NCBI GenBank assembly: GCA_038530285.1
Contig: JBCBCY010000003.1
Location: 62,001-126,000 of the forward strand
Direction: 5' to 3'
DNA length: 64,000 nucleotides
DNA from: JASJAR01 sp038530285
GTDB lineage: Bacteria; Pseudomonadota; Alphaproteobacteria; Rhodobacterales; Rhodobacteraceae
Part shown: positions 15,084 through 23,536 of the stretch, one piece after another
Numbering within the stretch: the first letter of the stretch is position 1
Layout of the letters: each line of letters starts with the position of its first letter
The notes under the pieces: generated by a model
What the model was told of the DNA's origin: nothing
Seen by the model: only the letters and a program-made list of their open reading frames with translations
The model's database searches: none
Position numbers and translations under genes: made by a program

Positions 15084-16964
15084 CTAGCGATCAAACGTTT
15101 GAGCCAGACGCATCAGCGTCACAGCCTCGCTGCGGTAGCCAAAGGGATCTTCGCCACGGTTGGCATTGGCCAAGGCAATAGCATCGCCGTAGGTCCAATC
15201 GCCCACGTAGTCGACGCCGCGCAACAAAGAGCCAAAGCCCGCGATGGCGGCCGAAAACGCAGCTTCGCCTTCAAGTGGTTCGTCCGACGGCAGAATCGGT
15301 GTTTCGATCAGGGTGCTTGTGTCTTCACCGGGCCGTTTGTAGCGGATCTTGAGAAAGCCAAGCTCGCCGGACGCGCTTTGCACTTCGGCTTGGGCGTAGC
15401 GCAAATCGTCGGTCAGCACGGCGTCTGAACCCACCGGTGTAACCTCGAAGATTGCCGTGACCGAGTGGCCCGCACCGATGTCGCCTGCGTCGATGCGGTC
15501 GTTGTTGAAATCCTCGCGGTTCAGCGTTCGGGTCTCATAGCCGATCAACCGGTATTCGGCGATTTGGGCGGGGTTGAACTCGACCTGAAACTTCAGGTCA
15601 TCCGCGATCGGGAACAGCGCGCCGGTCAACTGGTCGACCAGCACTTTGCGGGCCTCTGCCAGCGTGTCGATATAGGAAGCTGTGCCGTTGCCGTTCTGGG
15701 CCAGCGCCTGCATCGTCGCATCATCAAGGTTGCCGCGGCCAAACCCGAGAACCGACAAATAGGTGCCGCTGTCGCGCTTGTCTTCAATGTAGGTTTTAAG
15801 CGCCTCGGGGTCTGACAGCCCGACGTTGAAATCCCCGTCCGTGGCCAGGATCACCCGGCTGACATCGCCGTCCTCTGCCATGTCTTCGGCCAGCGCATAG
15901 GCCTGTTGCAGCCCAGCCTGGCCTGCCGTCGACCCGCCCGCTTCCAACTGGTCGAGCGCGTCCAAAATCGTGTCACGCTCGCTCGCGAGGGTCGGCGCAA
16001 GCACCTGTCCCGCAGACCCCGCGTAGGTCACAATGGCGACCTGATCGTCGGGGCGCAACTCGCCCAGCATCATCGCAAAACTCCGCTTTAGAAGCGGCAG
16101 TTTTGCCGGGTCCTGCATCGACCCGGATGTGTCGATCAGAAACACAAGGTTCAACGGCGGGCGGGCGTCGATTTCGGGCATCTCGCCCTGAACCGCGATA
16201 TGCAAAAGGTGTGTCCCCGGATTCCACGGGGTCTGGGCGACGGTCACGGTTGGCTGGAAGGGGTGTGCGCCGTCGGGCCCGGGATAAGCGTAAGGAAAAT
16301 AGTTCACCATTTCCTCGATCCGGACAGCCTCGGGCGGCGGCATCTGGCCCCACTTCAGCGATGACCGCACGATCCCGTAGGAGGCCGTATCGATATCTGC
16401 CGAAAACGTCGCGACCGGGTCTTCGGTGGTGACTTTCAACGCGGAAGGCGGCTGATTGGCAAAGGCTTCAGTGCTGGGTTCGGGCAGGATGATCACGTCA
16501 TTGTCAATAAGGCGGCTGCGCTGGCTAAGCTGGCTAAGCTGTCCTGATAGGGCGCGGCCCATGGTCTGGCCCCCTGCAGCTTCAGGGACCGCCGCGAAGG
16601 CTTCAGCGTCCATCATTGGCTCAGCTTCAATCGGTTCGGGCTCTACAAAGACCACTTCTTCTTGTCGTTCATACACACCGGGAATATTGGGAAAGTCCCC
16701 AGGCAGGACCGCCACCAATCCAACCGCGACCAGGGCTGTTGTCGCCGCGATCCCGCCGCGGATTGTCATTGTGTTCAGCATGTTTTGCACTCCTTGCCAA
16801 AGCCGCCGGGTTTGGCGGCGATCAGGCTTAGGACGCGCGCGGTCGGCCGATCCTTGGTGTGCGTCGAAACTTTCCATCGCCCGGGCGAGGGTTTCGACCT
16901 TTTTTGTGGGCGCGGGCGTTGCGGCATCCATGGCCGCGCGGAGCTTGTCGATCTCGTCGGTCAT
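15084..16964 (-). CDS. Membrane-anchored vWA protein (YfbK-like)
   Basis: 626 residues. Residues 1-65 are a charged cytoplasmic N-terminus (MTDEIDKLRAAMDAATPAPT...), followed by a single membrane helix (GGIAATTALVAVGLVAVLPG). The extracytoplasmic part has the YfbK N-terminal segment (ATFSADIDTASYGIVRSSL ... VRIEEMVNYFPY), a vWA domain with intact MIDAS (FLIDTSGSM near residue 280, then ATDGDFNVGLSD) and the YfbK C-terminal domain. Its start overlaps the stop of the ECF sigma gene by four bases. By position, and by a short cytosolic N-terminus before one membrane pass, it may double as the anti-sigma or sensor partner, though no zinc-binding ZAS motif is visible. Confidence 0.9.
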   Translation of the reverse strand: MTDEIDKLRAAMDAATPAPTKKVETLARAMESFDAHQGSADRARPKPDRRQTRRLWQGVQNMLNTMTIRGGIAATTALVAVGLVAVLPGDFPNIPGVYERQEEVVFVEPEPIEAEPMMDAEAFAAVPEAAGGQTMGRALSGQLSQLSQRSRLIDNDVIILPEPSTEAFANQPPSALKVTTEDPVATFSADIDTASYGIVRSSLKWGQMPPPEAVRIEEMVNYFPYAYPGPDGAHPFQPTVTVAQTPWNPGTHLLHIAVQGEMPEIDARPPLNLVFLIDTSGSMQDPAKLPLLKRSFAMMLGELRPDDQVAIVTYAGSAGQVLAPTLASERDTILDALDQLEAGGSTAGQAGLQQAYALAEDMAEDGDVSRVILATDGDFNVGLSDPEALKTYIEDKRDSGTYLSVLGFGRGNLDDATMQALAQNGNGTASYIDTLAEARKVLVDQLTGALFPIADDLKFQVEFNPAQIAEYRLIGYETRTLNREDFNNDRIDAGDIGAGHSVTAIFEVTPVGSDAVLTDDLRYAQAEVQSASGELGFLKIRYKRPGEDTSTLIETPILPSDEPLEGEAAFSAAIAGFGSLLRGVDYVGDWTYGDAIALANANRGEDPFGYRSEAVTLMRLAQTFDR

Positions 16965-17503
16965 GCGTTTTCCTCTTCTGAAAGCGCGCGAAGGCGCTTT
17001 TTCACCTCAGACATGCGCCAAGCGACTGTGCCTTCGGATATGCCTAGGACCTGGGCGGCCTCGGCCTGGGTGACGTCGCCGTCCAGCGTCAGGGCGAGTG
17101 TATCGCGCAAATCATCGGGGAGTTGGGCCATGGCCGAACGCAGCCAGTCTTCGGCTTCGGCCGTTTCCGCATTGGTCGCTTGCCGGTTCACTTCCCAATC
17201 GCCCCAACCGTCGGCCGCCTTGGCATGGGCGGCCGCGCGGCGGCGCCGGTCATGGGCGGCATTGACCATCACCCGGTAAGCCCAGGTGGAAAACCGGGCG
17301 TCCCCCCGGAACGCGGCGAGTTTGCGCGGCAGGGCCAGACAGACATCCTGGGTCAGGTCTTCGGCGTCTGCGCGCGACCCGGTCAGGCGAAAGGCAAGGG
17401 CGAAAAGCCGGTCATAAACCCGGTCGAGCAAGGCGGCAAAGGCCGCACGGTCCCCGCCGGCGGCTGCCAATCCCAGATCTTCGTCGCTTGCATTCATGCG
17501 CAT
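16961..17503 (-). CDS. ECF-family RNA polymerase sigma factor
   Basis: About 180 residues with sigma region 2 (DRAAFAALLDRVYDRLFALAFRLTGSRADAEDLTQDVCLAL) and region 4 (LPDDLRDTLALTLDGDVTQAEAAQVLGISEGTVAWRMSEVKKRL). The start is uncertain: ATGs at 17503 and 17497 are both possible and neither has a strong Shine-Dalgarno. It is translationally coupled to the downstream vWA membrane protein, which suggests a sigma/regulator pair. An intrinsic terminator at 17551-17578 isolates it from the upstream esterase gene. Targets are unknown. Confidence 0.92.
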   Translation of the reverse strand: MRMNASDEDLGLAAAGGDRAAFAALLDRVYDRLFALAFRLTGSRADAEDLTQDVCLALPRKLAAFRGDARFSTWAYRVMVNAAHDRRRRAAAHAKAADGWGDWEVNRQATNAETAEAEDWLRSAMAQLPDDLRDTLALTLDGDVTQAEAAQVLGISEGTVAWRMSEVKKRLRALSEEENA

Positions 17504-17550
17504 CACAAAGAGTTCGACGGATGCCAAACGTCAATCCTTGGTACGACCCC

Positions 17551-17578
17551 GAAAAAAAATGCCGCCGCAGGTGCGGCG
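17551..17578 (-). terminator. Intrinsic terminator on the minus strand
   Basis: On the minus strand CGCCGC, loop ACCT and GCGGCG are followed by GCA and eight T (A-run at 17552-17559 of the plus strand). This is the clearest Rho-independent terminator in the window. It ends transcripts from the propeller/esterase gene before the ECF sigma gene. Confidence 0.8.
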
Positions 17579-17592
17579 ACATGATTTGTGTG

Positions 17593-17637
17593 TTGGGGCG
17601 CTGCCCCAAACCCCGAGGTATTTGGGGCAAGAGGAAG
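17593..17637. repeat. GGGGC-GCT-GCCCC intergenic repeat, copy 2
   Basis: Perfect stem TTGGGGC/GCCCCAA with loop GCT (17593-17609), then CCCC-GAGGTATTT-GGGG and an AAGAGGAAG end just before the stop codon of the minus-strand esterase gene. It has the same organisation as the copy at 15008-15061: same GCT loop, TATTT in the second loop and GAAG at the end. Confidence 0.7.
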
Positions 17638-17639
17638 CG

Positions 17640-19808
17640 CTAAAGCTGCCCGATCGAGAAGAACATTGTCTCGCCCGAGTGGTCATCGACGCCGTCATTG
17701 TCGGTGGACACAAAAGCAGTGCCCGATGGTGAAATCGACAATCCTTCGACCTTGTCGAAGACATAACCGCCCGTCGATGTGAGATCGGGCAGAAGGTCGC
17801 GCACAAGTTCCTTGGTGACGATCGGATAGGCTGGCGAGCCCACCGGCAGCGGGGTCATCTTGTCCAGCGGGATCCGGTAGACCTTTTTAGTGACCGCGCG
17901 GAAATCGTGCTGATTGTCGCGCTCGACCACGTAGATGAAGTCGCCATGCGCCACGATTTCCGACAGGCCGACCCAGCCAGTGTCGGGCTTGGCTTTGGGA
18001 TAATGCACAGCACCCCATTCTTCGGTCTCAAGGTTGTAGGACACCAGTTTCACCATGCCCGATGGGTCATCGGCCCATTCGCGCTGAACGGCCATCCAGA
18101 GGGTATCGCCAACCTTGGTGATCCCTTCGAATCCGAAGCGACGCTCAACCGCCATCAGTTCCGGTGGCAGGCCGATCTCAGCCTCGATCTCGCCATCGGC
18201 GCTGATGTGATAGATCGCGTGCGGGATCACCCGGTCGGTGCGCCCTTCGGAGGCAACGTAGAACCCGCCCTCGCCGTCGAGCGTGATGCCTTCCATATCG
18301 AGCTTTTGGGCCGGGAAGCCGCCGCGTGTGACGCGGATGTAGTCGACAATTTTGGCCGGCGTCTGGGTGACGTCGATTTTGAAGATGGTTGGCTGCAGCC
18401 CATAGAAGCTGTCGTTGACCGCCCAGACGAATTGCTCACCATCGGCCACCTGGCCTGAGATCGCGCCCCAACCCAGTGGCGCGCCATTGGGCTGAACCAC
18501 ACCATCGGATGTCAGATGCGGATAGGCAGGCGCATCGGCGCCAAACTCGAACAGCATGACATGGGCGCGCGCGCCGCCGTCGTCGATCAGGTCGGCTTCA
18601 TTGGCCGACACCAACAGGTTGCGTTCGGGGATTGCGACATATCCTTCTGGGCCCACGCCCGAGGGCAGGATTTGTTTGAGCACCGGAGCTGCAGGGTTTG
18701 TCGCATCATAGACACCCACGACCGAGGACCGTTCAGCACCCACAAAGATCATTGGTGTGCCGCCAAACGTGGCTGCGGTGACCGATTCTGGTTCGACCCC
18801 TTTGTTGCCCGAACGGGCTTCGGGGTAATGGCCAAGCTTGATCACCTCGTTTTCGAACGACAGGTTGGATTCGTAGACAACCGAGCCATCCTTGTTGAAG
18901 ATCGTCCAGCCGCGCGAACCGCCGTCCATATCGCCTTCGTTTGCGGTGGCGAAGTGATCGTCATCGATCCATTTCACCGCGTCTGGTTCGCGGGGCACGC
19001 CCAGAAGTGTGCCATCAAACGTCAGCGCACCTTCTTCTTCGGTATCGACGGAGTAAAGATCGACCGTTCCGGCGGAAAAATGCGAAGCGATGGACCCGTC
19101 GCGGTTGACCACCACCATGTGGTTGTTTTCCTGCAAGGTCACCACAACCTGGCCTAGGCTGTTGATATCCACGAATTCAGGCTCAGGATCTTCGGGGGCA
19201 ACTTCGGCCAGGCCCGTCAGGTCGGCCGTGCGCAAGGTGGTGCAATCAGCAGTGTTGCCTGCCAGGTCGAACATGTCCAACGCGCCTGCGGGCATTTGCG
19301 GCACGCGCCCTTCGCCCAGGTCTTCGTCACGCTCGTTTTCGATCGCGATTGCGATGAAGCTGCCGATGGCATCAACCGCGATAGAATCGGGCTGGCCGGT
19401 CAACTCGCAGGTGTCGACGACGGCTTTGGTATCAATGTCGATAACGGCCAACTGGCCTGACGGATCGACGAAGCTTTCGGATGTGTTGATCCCGACATAG
19501 GCGCGGCGCCCGACGACGGATACGGACGTCGGCTCACCGGGCAGGGCGATGTTGCCAAGGGGCTGAGGGTTGGCCGGATCGGTGATGTCGATCAAGCCCA
19601 GAACGCCCAAGGGGCTGTCGGTGTAGACCAGCGTCATGCCATCGGGTGTGACGGCGATGATCTCTGGCGAGCTTTCGCGGGCGCGGTCTTCGCCTTCGGC
19701 CATGTTCATGACCACCGGGAAGCTGGCGATCCGGTTGAAGAAGTCAGCCTGGGCCGTGCCGGCGACAAGAGCCAACACCGACGCGGCGGCGGCGGTTGTG
19801 TATTTCAT
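17640..19808 (-). CDS. Exported beta-propeller / phytase-type esterase-like protein
   Basis: 722 residues with signal peptide (MKYTTAAAASVLALVAGTAQA). Residues 25-430 look like a beta-propeller of repeated strands with choice-of-anchor/LVIVD-like character (ITPDGMTLVYTDSPLGVLGLIDITD, then GEPTSVSVVGRRAYVGINTSE). Residues 440-720 carry the esterase-like-of-phytase domain (KLDMEGITLDGEGGFYVASEGR, RRFGFEGITKVGDTLWMAVQRE, YVVERDNQHDF, KVEGLSISPSGTAFVSTDND). The product is probably periplasmic or secreted and may act on phosphate esters, but the domain also occurs in non-enzymatic proteins. The start is set by the signal peptide. Confidence 0.85.
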   Translation of the reverse strand: MKYTTAAAASVLALVAGTAQADFFNRIASFPVVMNMAEGEDRARESSPEIIAVTPDGMTLVYTDSPLGVLGLIDITDPANPQPLGNIALPGEPTSVSVVGRRAYVGINTSESFVDPSGQLAVIDIDTKAVVDTCELTGQPDSIAVDAIGSFIAIAIENERDEDLGEGRVPQMPAGALDMFDLAGNTADCTTLRTADLTGLAEVAPEDPEPEFVDINSLGQVVVTLQENNHMVVVNRDGSIASHFSAGTVDLYSVDTEEEGALTFDGTLLGVPREPDAVKWIDDDHFATANEGDMDGGSRGWTIFNKDGSVVYESNLSFENEVIKLGHYPEARSGNKGVEPESVTAATFGGTPMIFVGAERSSVVGVYDATNPAAPVLKQILPSGVGPEGYVAIPERNLLVSANEADLIDDGGARAHVMLFEFGADAPAYPHLTSDGVVQPNGAPLGWGAISGQVADGEQFVWAVNDSFYGLQPTIFKIDVTQTPAKIVDYIRVTRGGFPAQKLDMEGITLDGEGGFYVASEGRTDRVIPHAIYHISADGEIEAEIGLPPELMAVERRFGFEGITKVGDTLWMAVQREWADDPSGMVKLVSYNLETEEWGAVHYPKAKPDTGWVGLSEIVAHGDFIYVVERDNQHDFRAVTKKVYRIPLDKMTPLPVGSPAYPIVTKELVRDLLPDLTSTGGYVFDKVEGLSISPSGTAFVSTDNDGVDDHSGETMFFSIGQL

Positions 19809-19932
19809 GTGTGGGGTCCCCCTGGAGAGTATTGCGCGCGCGAGGGGACCGCGCACAGGAAACCACAGCGTTACAGTTCAGTGTCGTTTGTGTGAAATTC
19901 CCGCCCGCCCTGTGGACAAGCGCGCCTTTGGG

Positions 19933-21411
19933 TCAGATCACCGTGCAGACGTATTTGGTTTCGAGGTATTCCTCGATCCCTTGGCGGGCGCCTTCGCGGC
20001 CAATACCCGACTGCTTGACCCCGCCAAAAGGGGCCACCTCGGTTGAGATCAGGCCAGAGTTCACGCCAACCATCCCGTATTCCAGCGCTTCTTGCACGCG
20101 GGTGATCCGACCGATGTCGCGGGCGTAGAAATAGGCGGCGAGGCCGAATTCTGTGGCATTGGCCTGACCGATCACCTCGTCTTCGGTGTCAAACGCGAAA
20201 AGGGGAGCCACGGGGCCAAAGGTTTCTTCGCGCGCGACGGCCATGTCCCGGGTCACGCCGGTCAGGATGGTCGGCTGAAAGAACAGATCGCCTGTGGCAT
20301 CGCGTGCCCCACCCATCGCGATGGTCGCGCCGTGACCGACCGCATCTGCGATATGGCGTTCGACCTTGTCGACCGCGGCGTCGTTGATCAGGGGGCCGAA
20401 GGTCACCCCGTCTTCCAGACCGTCACCAAGTTTGGCGCTTGCCATTGCCGCGGCCAGTTTTGCGGCAAAGGCGTCATAGACGCCGGACTGGACGTAGATC
20501 CGGTTGGCGCAGACGCAGGTCTGCCCGTTGTTGCGGAATTTCGAAATCATCGCCCCGGCCACAGCGGCATCAATATCGGCGTCATCGAACACGATAAACG
20601 GCGCGTTGCCGCCCAGTTCCATCGAGCAGTTCATGACTTGGTCTGCTGCCTGGGCCAAAAGGATGCGCCCAACCCGGGTCGAGCCTGTAAAGGACAATTT
20701 GCGCACGATGGGATTTTCGCAGAATTCCTGGCCAATGCCGGAGGCATCGGTGGATGGAATGACCGAGAAGATGCCTTTGGGGAACCCGGCGCGGTCGGCC
20801 AGCACACCCAAGGCAAGCGCAGAAAGCGGCGTCAGGTCGGCGGGGCGGGCAACAAAGGCGCAGCCTGCTGCAAGGGCGGGGGCGGCTTTGCGCGTGATCA
20901 TCGCGTTGGGGAAATTCCACGGCGTGATGGATGCCGCGACGCCAACGGGCTGTTTCAGCACTGTGATCCGGGCGTTGGGCATATGCGACGGGATCGTCTC
21001 GCCGTAGATGCGGCGTCCTTCCTCTGCAAACCAGTCAACAAAGCTCGCGCCGTACAGGATCTCGGCGCGGGCTTCGGCCAATGGCTTGCCCTGTTCGGCC
21101 GTCAAGATCAGCGCGAGGTCATCGGCAGCCGCGACCATTTCATCGTGCCAACGCCGCAGCACCTGAGCCCGCTCTTTGGCGGTGCGTGCTGCCCAGTCTT
21201 TTTGCGCGGCTTGTGCAGCATCAATGGCCCGCGCGGTCTCGGCCCGGGTGAAATCGGCCACCTCGGCGATCACGTCGCCGCGCGCGGGGTTGGTGACTGA
21301 GAATGTCGCCCCGCTGTCGGCTGGTGCCCAATCGCCGGCCAAATAGCCCCGGGTTTCCAGCAAGGCGGGGTCGCTCAGCATCGCGGCAAGGTTGGTGGTG
21401 TGGTCCAGCAT
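19933..21411 (-). CDS. gabD: NAD(P)-dependent succinate-semialdehyde dehydrogenase
   Basis: 492 residues, the normal length for GabD. Readable motifs are ITPWNFPNAMITRKAAPALA (nucleotide-binding region), FTGSTRVGR, the general-base Glu in MELGGNAPF, and the nucleophile in NNGQTCVCANRIYV near residue 299. The CVC spacing gives the second cysteine typical of redox-regulated GabD proteins. It converts succinate semialdehyde to succinate in GABA and related catabolism. No gabT transaminase is next to it here, so the exact aldehyde remains open within this subfamily. Confidence 0.9.
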   Translation of the reverse strand: MLDHTTNLAAMLSDPALLETRGYLAGDWAPADSGATFSVTNPARGDVIAEVADFTRAETARAIDAAQAAQKDWAARTAKERAQVLRRWHDEMVAAADDLALILTAEQGKPLAEARAEILYGASFVDWFAEEGRRIYGETIPSHMPNARITVLKQPVGVAASITPWNFPNAMITRKAAPALAAGCAFVARPADLTPLSALALGVLADRAGFPKGIFSVIPSTDASGIGQEFCENPIVRKLSFTGSTRVGRILLAQAADQVMNCSMELGGNAPFIVFDDADIDAAVAGAMISKFRNNGQTCVCANRIYVQSGVYDAFAAKLAAAMASAKLGDGLEDGVTFGPLINDAAVDKVERHIADAVGHGATIAMGGARDATGDLFFQPTILTGVTRDMAVAREETFGPVAPLFAFDTEDEVIGQANATEFGLAAYFYARDIGRITRVQEALEYGMVGVNSGLISTEVAPFGGVKQSGIGREGARQGIEEYLETKYVCTVI

Positions 21412-21474
21412 GGGGGCAGTCCTTTTGGGTGCAGCGCGGCGGACCTTACCGGTGGGCGCCTTGGTTGCGCAATG

Positions 21475-22455
21475 CTATTTGGCGAAGCGGTCGCGCCAGC
21501 TGGGCTTTGTGTCGCCCGGGGCGGGGCGCGCTTCATAGACACCGCGCGCGATGGCGCGGGCCAGTGTTGTCGCTGCCGCGTGGCACAAAGCGATCATGTC
21601 GGTGTCACCGACGGCCGGGCCGGTGCCGGTTGACAGCGCGAAGACCAGATCGCCATCAAAGGGCGTATGTGCAGGCACAATCGCGCGGGCAATACCGTCA
21701 TGTGCAGCGACCGCCACCCTGTGGCACTGGGCTTTGGTCAGGCGCGCATCCGTGGCGATGACGGCCAGGGTCGTGGCGGTTCCTGCGTCGAACTTGGTGA
21801 TGACCGGTCCGGCGGGACCGCTGGCGGCATGACCACCAAACTCGCCAGCCACTTCGAAGGGTGCCGCCCAGAATCCGGGCCCGCCGTTTCGAATGACCTC
21901 ACCAACCGGGTTTACGGCAACCAGGGCGCCAATCGTCGTGCCATCGTCCAACACCGCAGACGCTGACCCGAGCCCACCTTTCAAGCTGGCTGTCGTCGCC
22001 CCGGCGCCCGCCCCCGTTGATCCAAGCGCGAACCGCTGTGACGCGTTTTCAAACGCGGTGTGGCCAAGCGCGGGGTAGGGGTTTTGGGTCCAGCTTTTGT
22101 CGCCTCCGGCGGCCAGATCGAACACCACGGCGCCCGGGACAATCGGAATGTGTTGGCCTGCGGCTTCAAACCCGCGTCCGGCGTCACGGAGTGCGCCGGC
22201 CACTCCGTCTGCCGCGGCCAGCCCGAACGCCGACCCACCAGACAGAACCACCGCGTCGATTGCAGAGACGGTTTTGTCTGGCGCCAAAAGATCGGTTTCC
22301 CGCGTGCCAGGTGCGCCACCCATCACGTGAACCGAAGCGGTAAACGGTGCCGCACCTGTCACGACCGTAACGCCTGACTTCAGGTCGGTATCATCGGCAT
22401 TGCCGACCAGAACACCCGTGACATCACTGATCAGATTGGACCGCCCGGGGGTCAC
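21475..22455 (-). CDS. P1 family (DmpA/S58-type) peptidase
   Basis: 326 residues. The opening (NLISDVTGVLVGNADDTDLKSGVTVV) and AIDAVVLSGGSAFGLAAADG are the hallmarks of the P1/DmpA autoprocessing aminopeptidases. GSTGAGAGATTASLKGGLGSAS marks the region where family members cleave themselves to create an N-terminal nucleophile. It probably trims N-terminal residues or cleaves beta-peptides in the cytoplasm, since no signal peptide is present. It overlaps the upstream small gene by four bases, so the two are co-translated. Confidence 0.88.
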   Translation of the reverse strand: MTPGRSNLISDVTGVLVGNADDTDLKSGVTVVTGAAPFTASVHVMGGAPGTRETDLLAPDKTVSAIDAVVLSGGSAFGLAAADGVAGALRDAGRGFEAAGQHIPIVPGAVVFDLAAGGDKSWTQNPYPALGHTAFENASQRFALGSTGAGAGATTASLKGGLGSASAVLDDGTTIGALVAVNPVGEVIRNGGPGFWAAPFEVAGEFGGHAASGPAGPVITKFDAGTATTLAVIATDARLTKAQCHRVAVAAHDGIARAIVPAHTPFDGDLVFALSTGTGPAVGDTDMIALCHAAATTLARAIARGVYEARPAPGDTKPSWRDRFAK

Positions 22456-22778
22456 GACCAGACGGCTCCTGCCCGGGTCACCTGGCCTTGGTGGCAGCCC
22501 AGATAGGTCAGGTGTTCGGTGTCTTCAAATGGGCAGGGCGTATCGACGGGGCAGGCATAAAGCACTGTCATCGGCCCGGGTGTCACGTCGGGGAGTGTCG
22601 CAAAGTAGGGCGCGGCACGCGTCGCAAAGGTTTGGGCGGGGATAATTTCGATCTGATCGAAATCAAGCGAGACCCCTAGCGCATCGGTCATATCAAGAAG
22701 GTGCGCAAAAGCCAGTTGCTGGCTGGCGAAAGCGCCGGACCACAGGTGGATCGACGCAGGGTGTTTTGCGGCACTCAT
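22452..22778 (-). CDS. Small protein of unknown function coupled to the P1 peptidase
   Basis: 108 residues from MSAAKHPASIHLWSGAFASQQLAFAHLLD. It has no signal peptide or membrane helix. The pattern (IHLWSGAFASQQLA, then LDFDQIEIIPAQTF, and a C-terminal CPVDTPCPFEDTEHLTYLGCHQG with three Cys and two His) is not a family I recognise. The late Cys/His residues could bind metal. The ATGA overlap with the peptidase gene indicates joint expression. A start seven codons earlier is possible. Confidence 0.65.
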   Translation of the reverse strand: MSAAKHPASIHLWSGAFASQQLAFAHLLDMTDALGVSLDFDQIEIIPAQTFATRAAPYFATLPDVTPGPMTVLYACPVDTPCPFEDTEHLTYLGCHQGQVTRAGAVWS

Positions 22779-22874
22779 GGTGTCAAGAGTGCCACGCAAT
22801 CGGCCATGGCGAAAGGGTCAAGGGTTGTCGCGCGCCGCCTGCGTCCGTATCTGGGATACAAAGGAGCCTGTCGC

Positions 22875-23513
22875 ATGCGTTACGTAAAATGGACCTTCAT
22901 TGTCCTGATGATCCTGCTGGTCGGGTCCGTGCTGCACTACAATCTCCCTCAGCGAGAAGTGGTGCGGATCGTCAACACTGAAGTGCGGCGGGTCGACCCT
23001 GGAATGAACGCGTTCTTCTACTCCAACGCCGGGGCAGGGGACGCGGTCGCAGTCAACCGCGATGTCTTCTTCATCGAAGGCATCCGCCCGAGTGGGAACC
23101 CAATCGTCTACCGCAATGAGGATACCGGTTGGGGCTGGCCGCCGTATTTCAAGTTCAACTCTGCAAACCTGCAGGCGTTGTCGCGCGATCTGGTGTCGAC
23201 CCAGGACAATCCGCGTTGGGTGGCCGTGACCCATTACGGGTGGCGCAGCGAGCTGTTTTCGATCTTTCCCAATGCGACATCCATCCAGCCAGTCGCGGGC
23301 CCTGAGGTCCGCTTGATCCCTTGGACCGCGATGATCATTCTGGCGCTTTTGGCTGGCCTGGTGGCATATATCTGGCGGATGTGGGCGCGGTTTCGTCATC
23401 GCAAAATTGAGCCGCTGATTGACGAACTTGATGCGGATTTCGACGAGGCACGCGACCGGGTCGACGGGTTCTTCCGCCGTGCGTTCAAGCGGGTTTTCCC
23501 CCCGAAACGTTGA
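22875..23513 (+). CDS. DUF1523 membrane protein
   Basis: 212 residues with an AAGGAG sequence eight bases before the ATG. An N-terminal membrane helix (WTFIVLMILLVGSVLHYNLP), an extracytoplasmic region with REVVRIVNTEVRRVD and WVAVTHYGWRSELFSIFPNA, a second helix (AMIILALLAGLVAYIWRMW) and a charged cytoplasmic tail (PLIDELDADFDEARDRVDGFFRRAFKR) fit the DUF1523 family of alphaproteobacteria. Function is unknown. It is divergent from the P1 peptidase operon and convergent with the aldehyde dehydrogenase. Confidence 0.88.
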   Translation: MRYVKWTFIVLMILLVGSVLHYNLPQREVVRIVNTEVRRVDPGMNAFFYSNAGAGDAVAVNRDVFFIEGIRPSGNPIVYRNEDTGWGWPPYFKFNSANLQALSRDLVSTQDNPRWVAVTHYGWRSELFSIFPNATSIQPVAGPEVRLIPWTAMIILALLAGLVAYIWRMWARFRHRKIEPLIDELDADFDEARDRVDGFFRRAFKRVFPPKR

Positions 23514-23536
23514 ACACCGCAGCAAGCTGCGCGCGC

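Noticed and set aside
19809..19932. Pho-box-like CTGT repeats upstream of the phytase-esterase-like gene
   Set aside because: CTGTAAC, CTGTGG and CTGTGCG are present on the minus strand, but their spacing does not follow the 11-base period of a Pho box.
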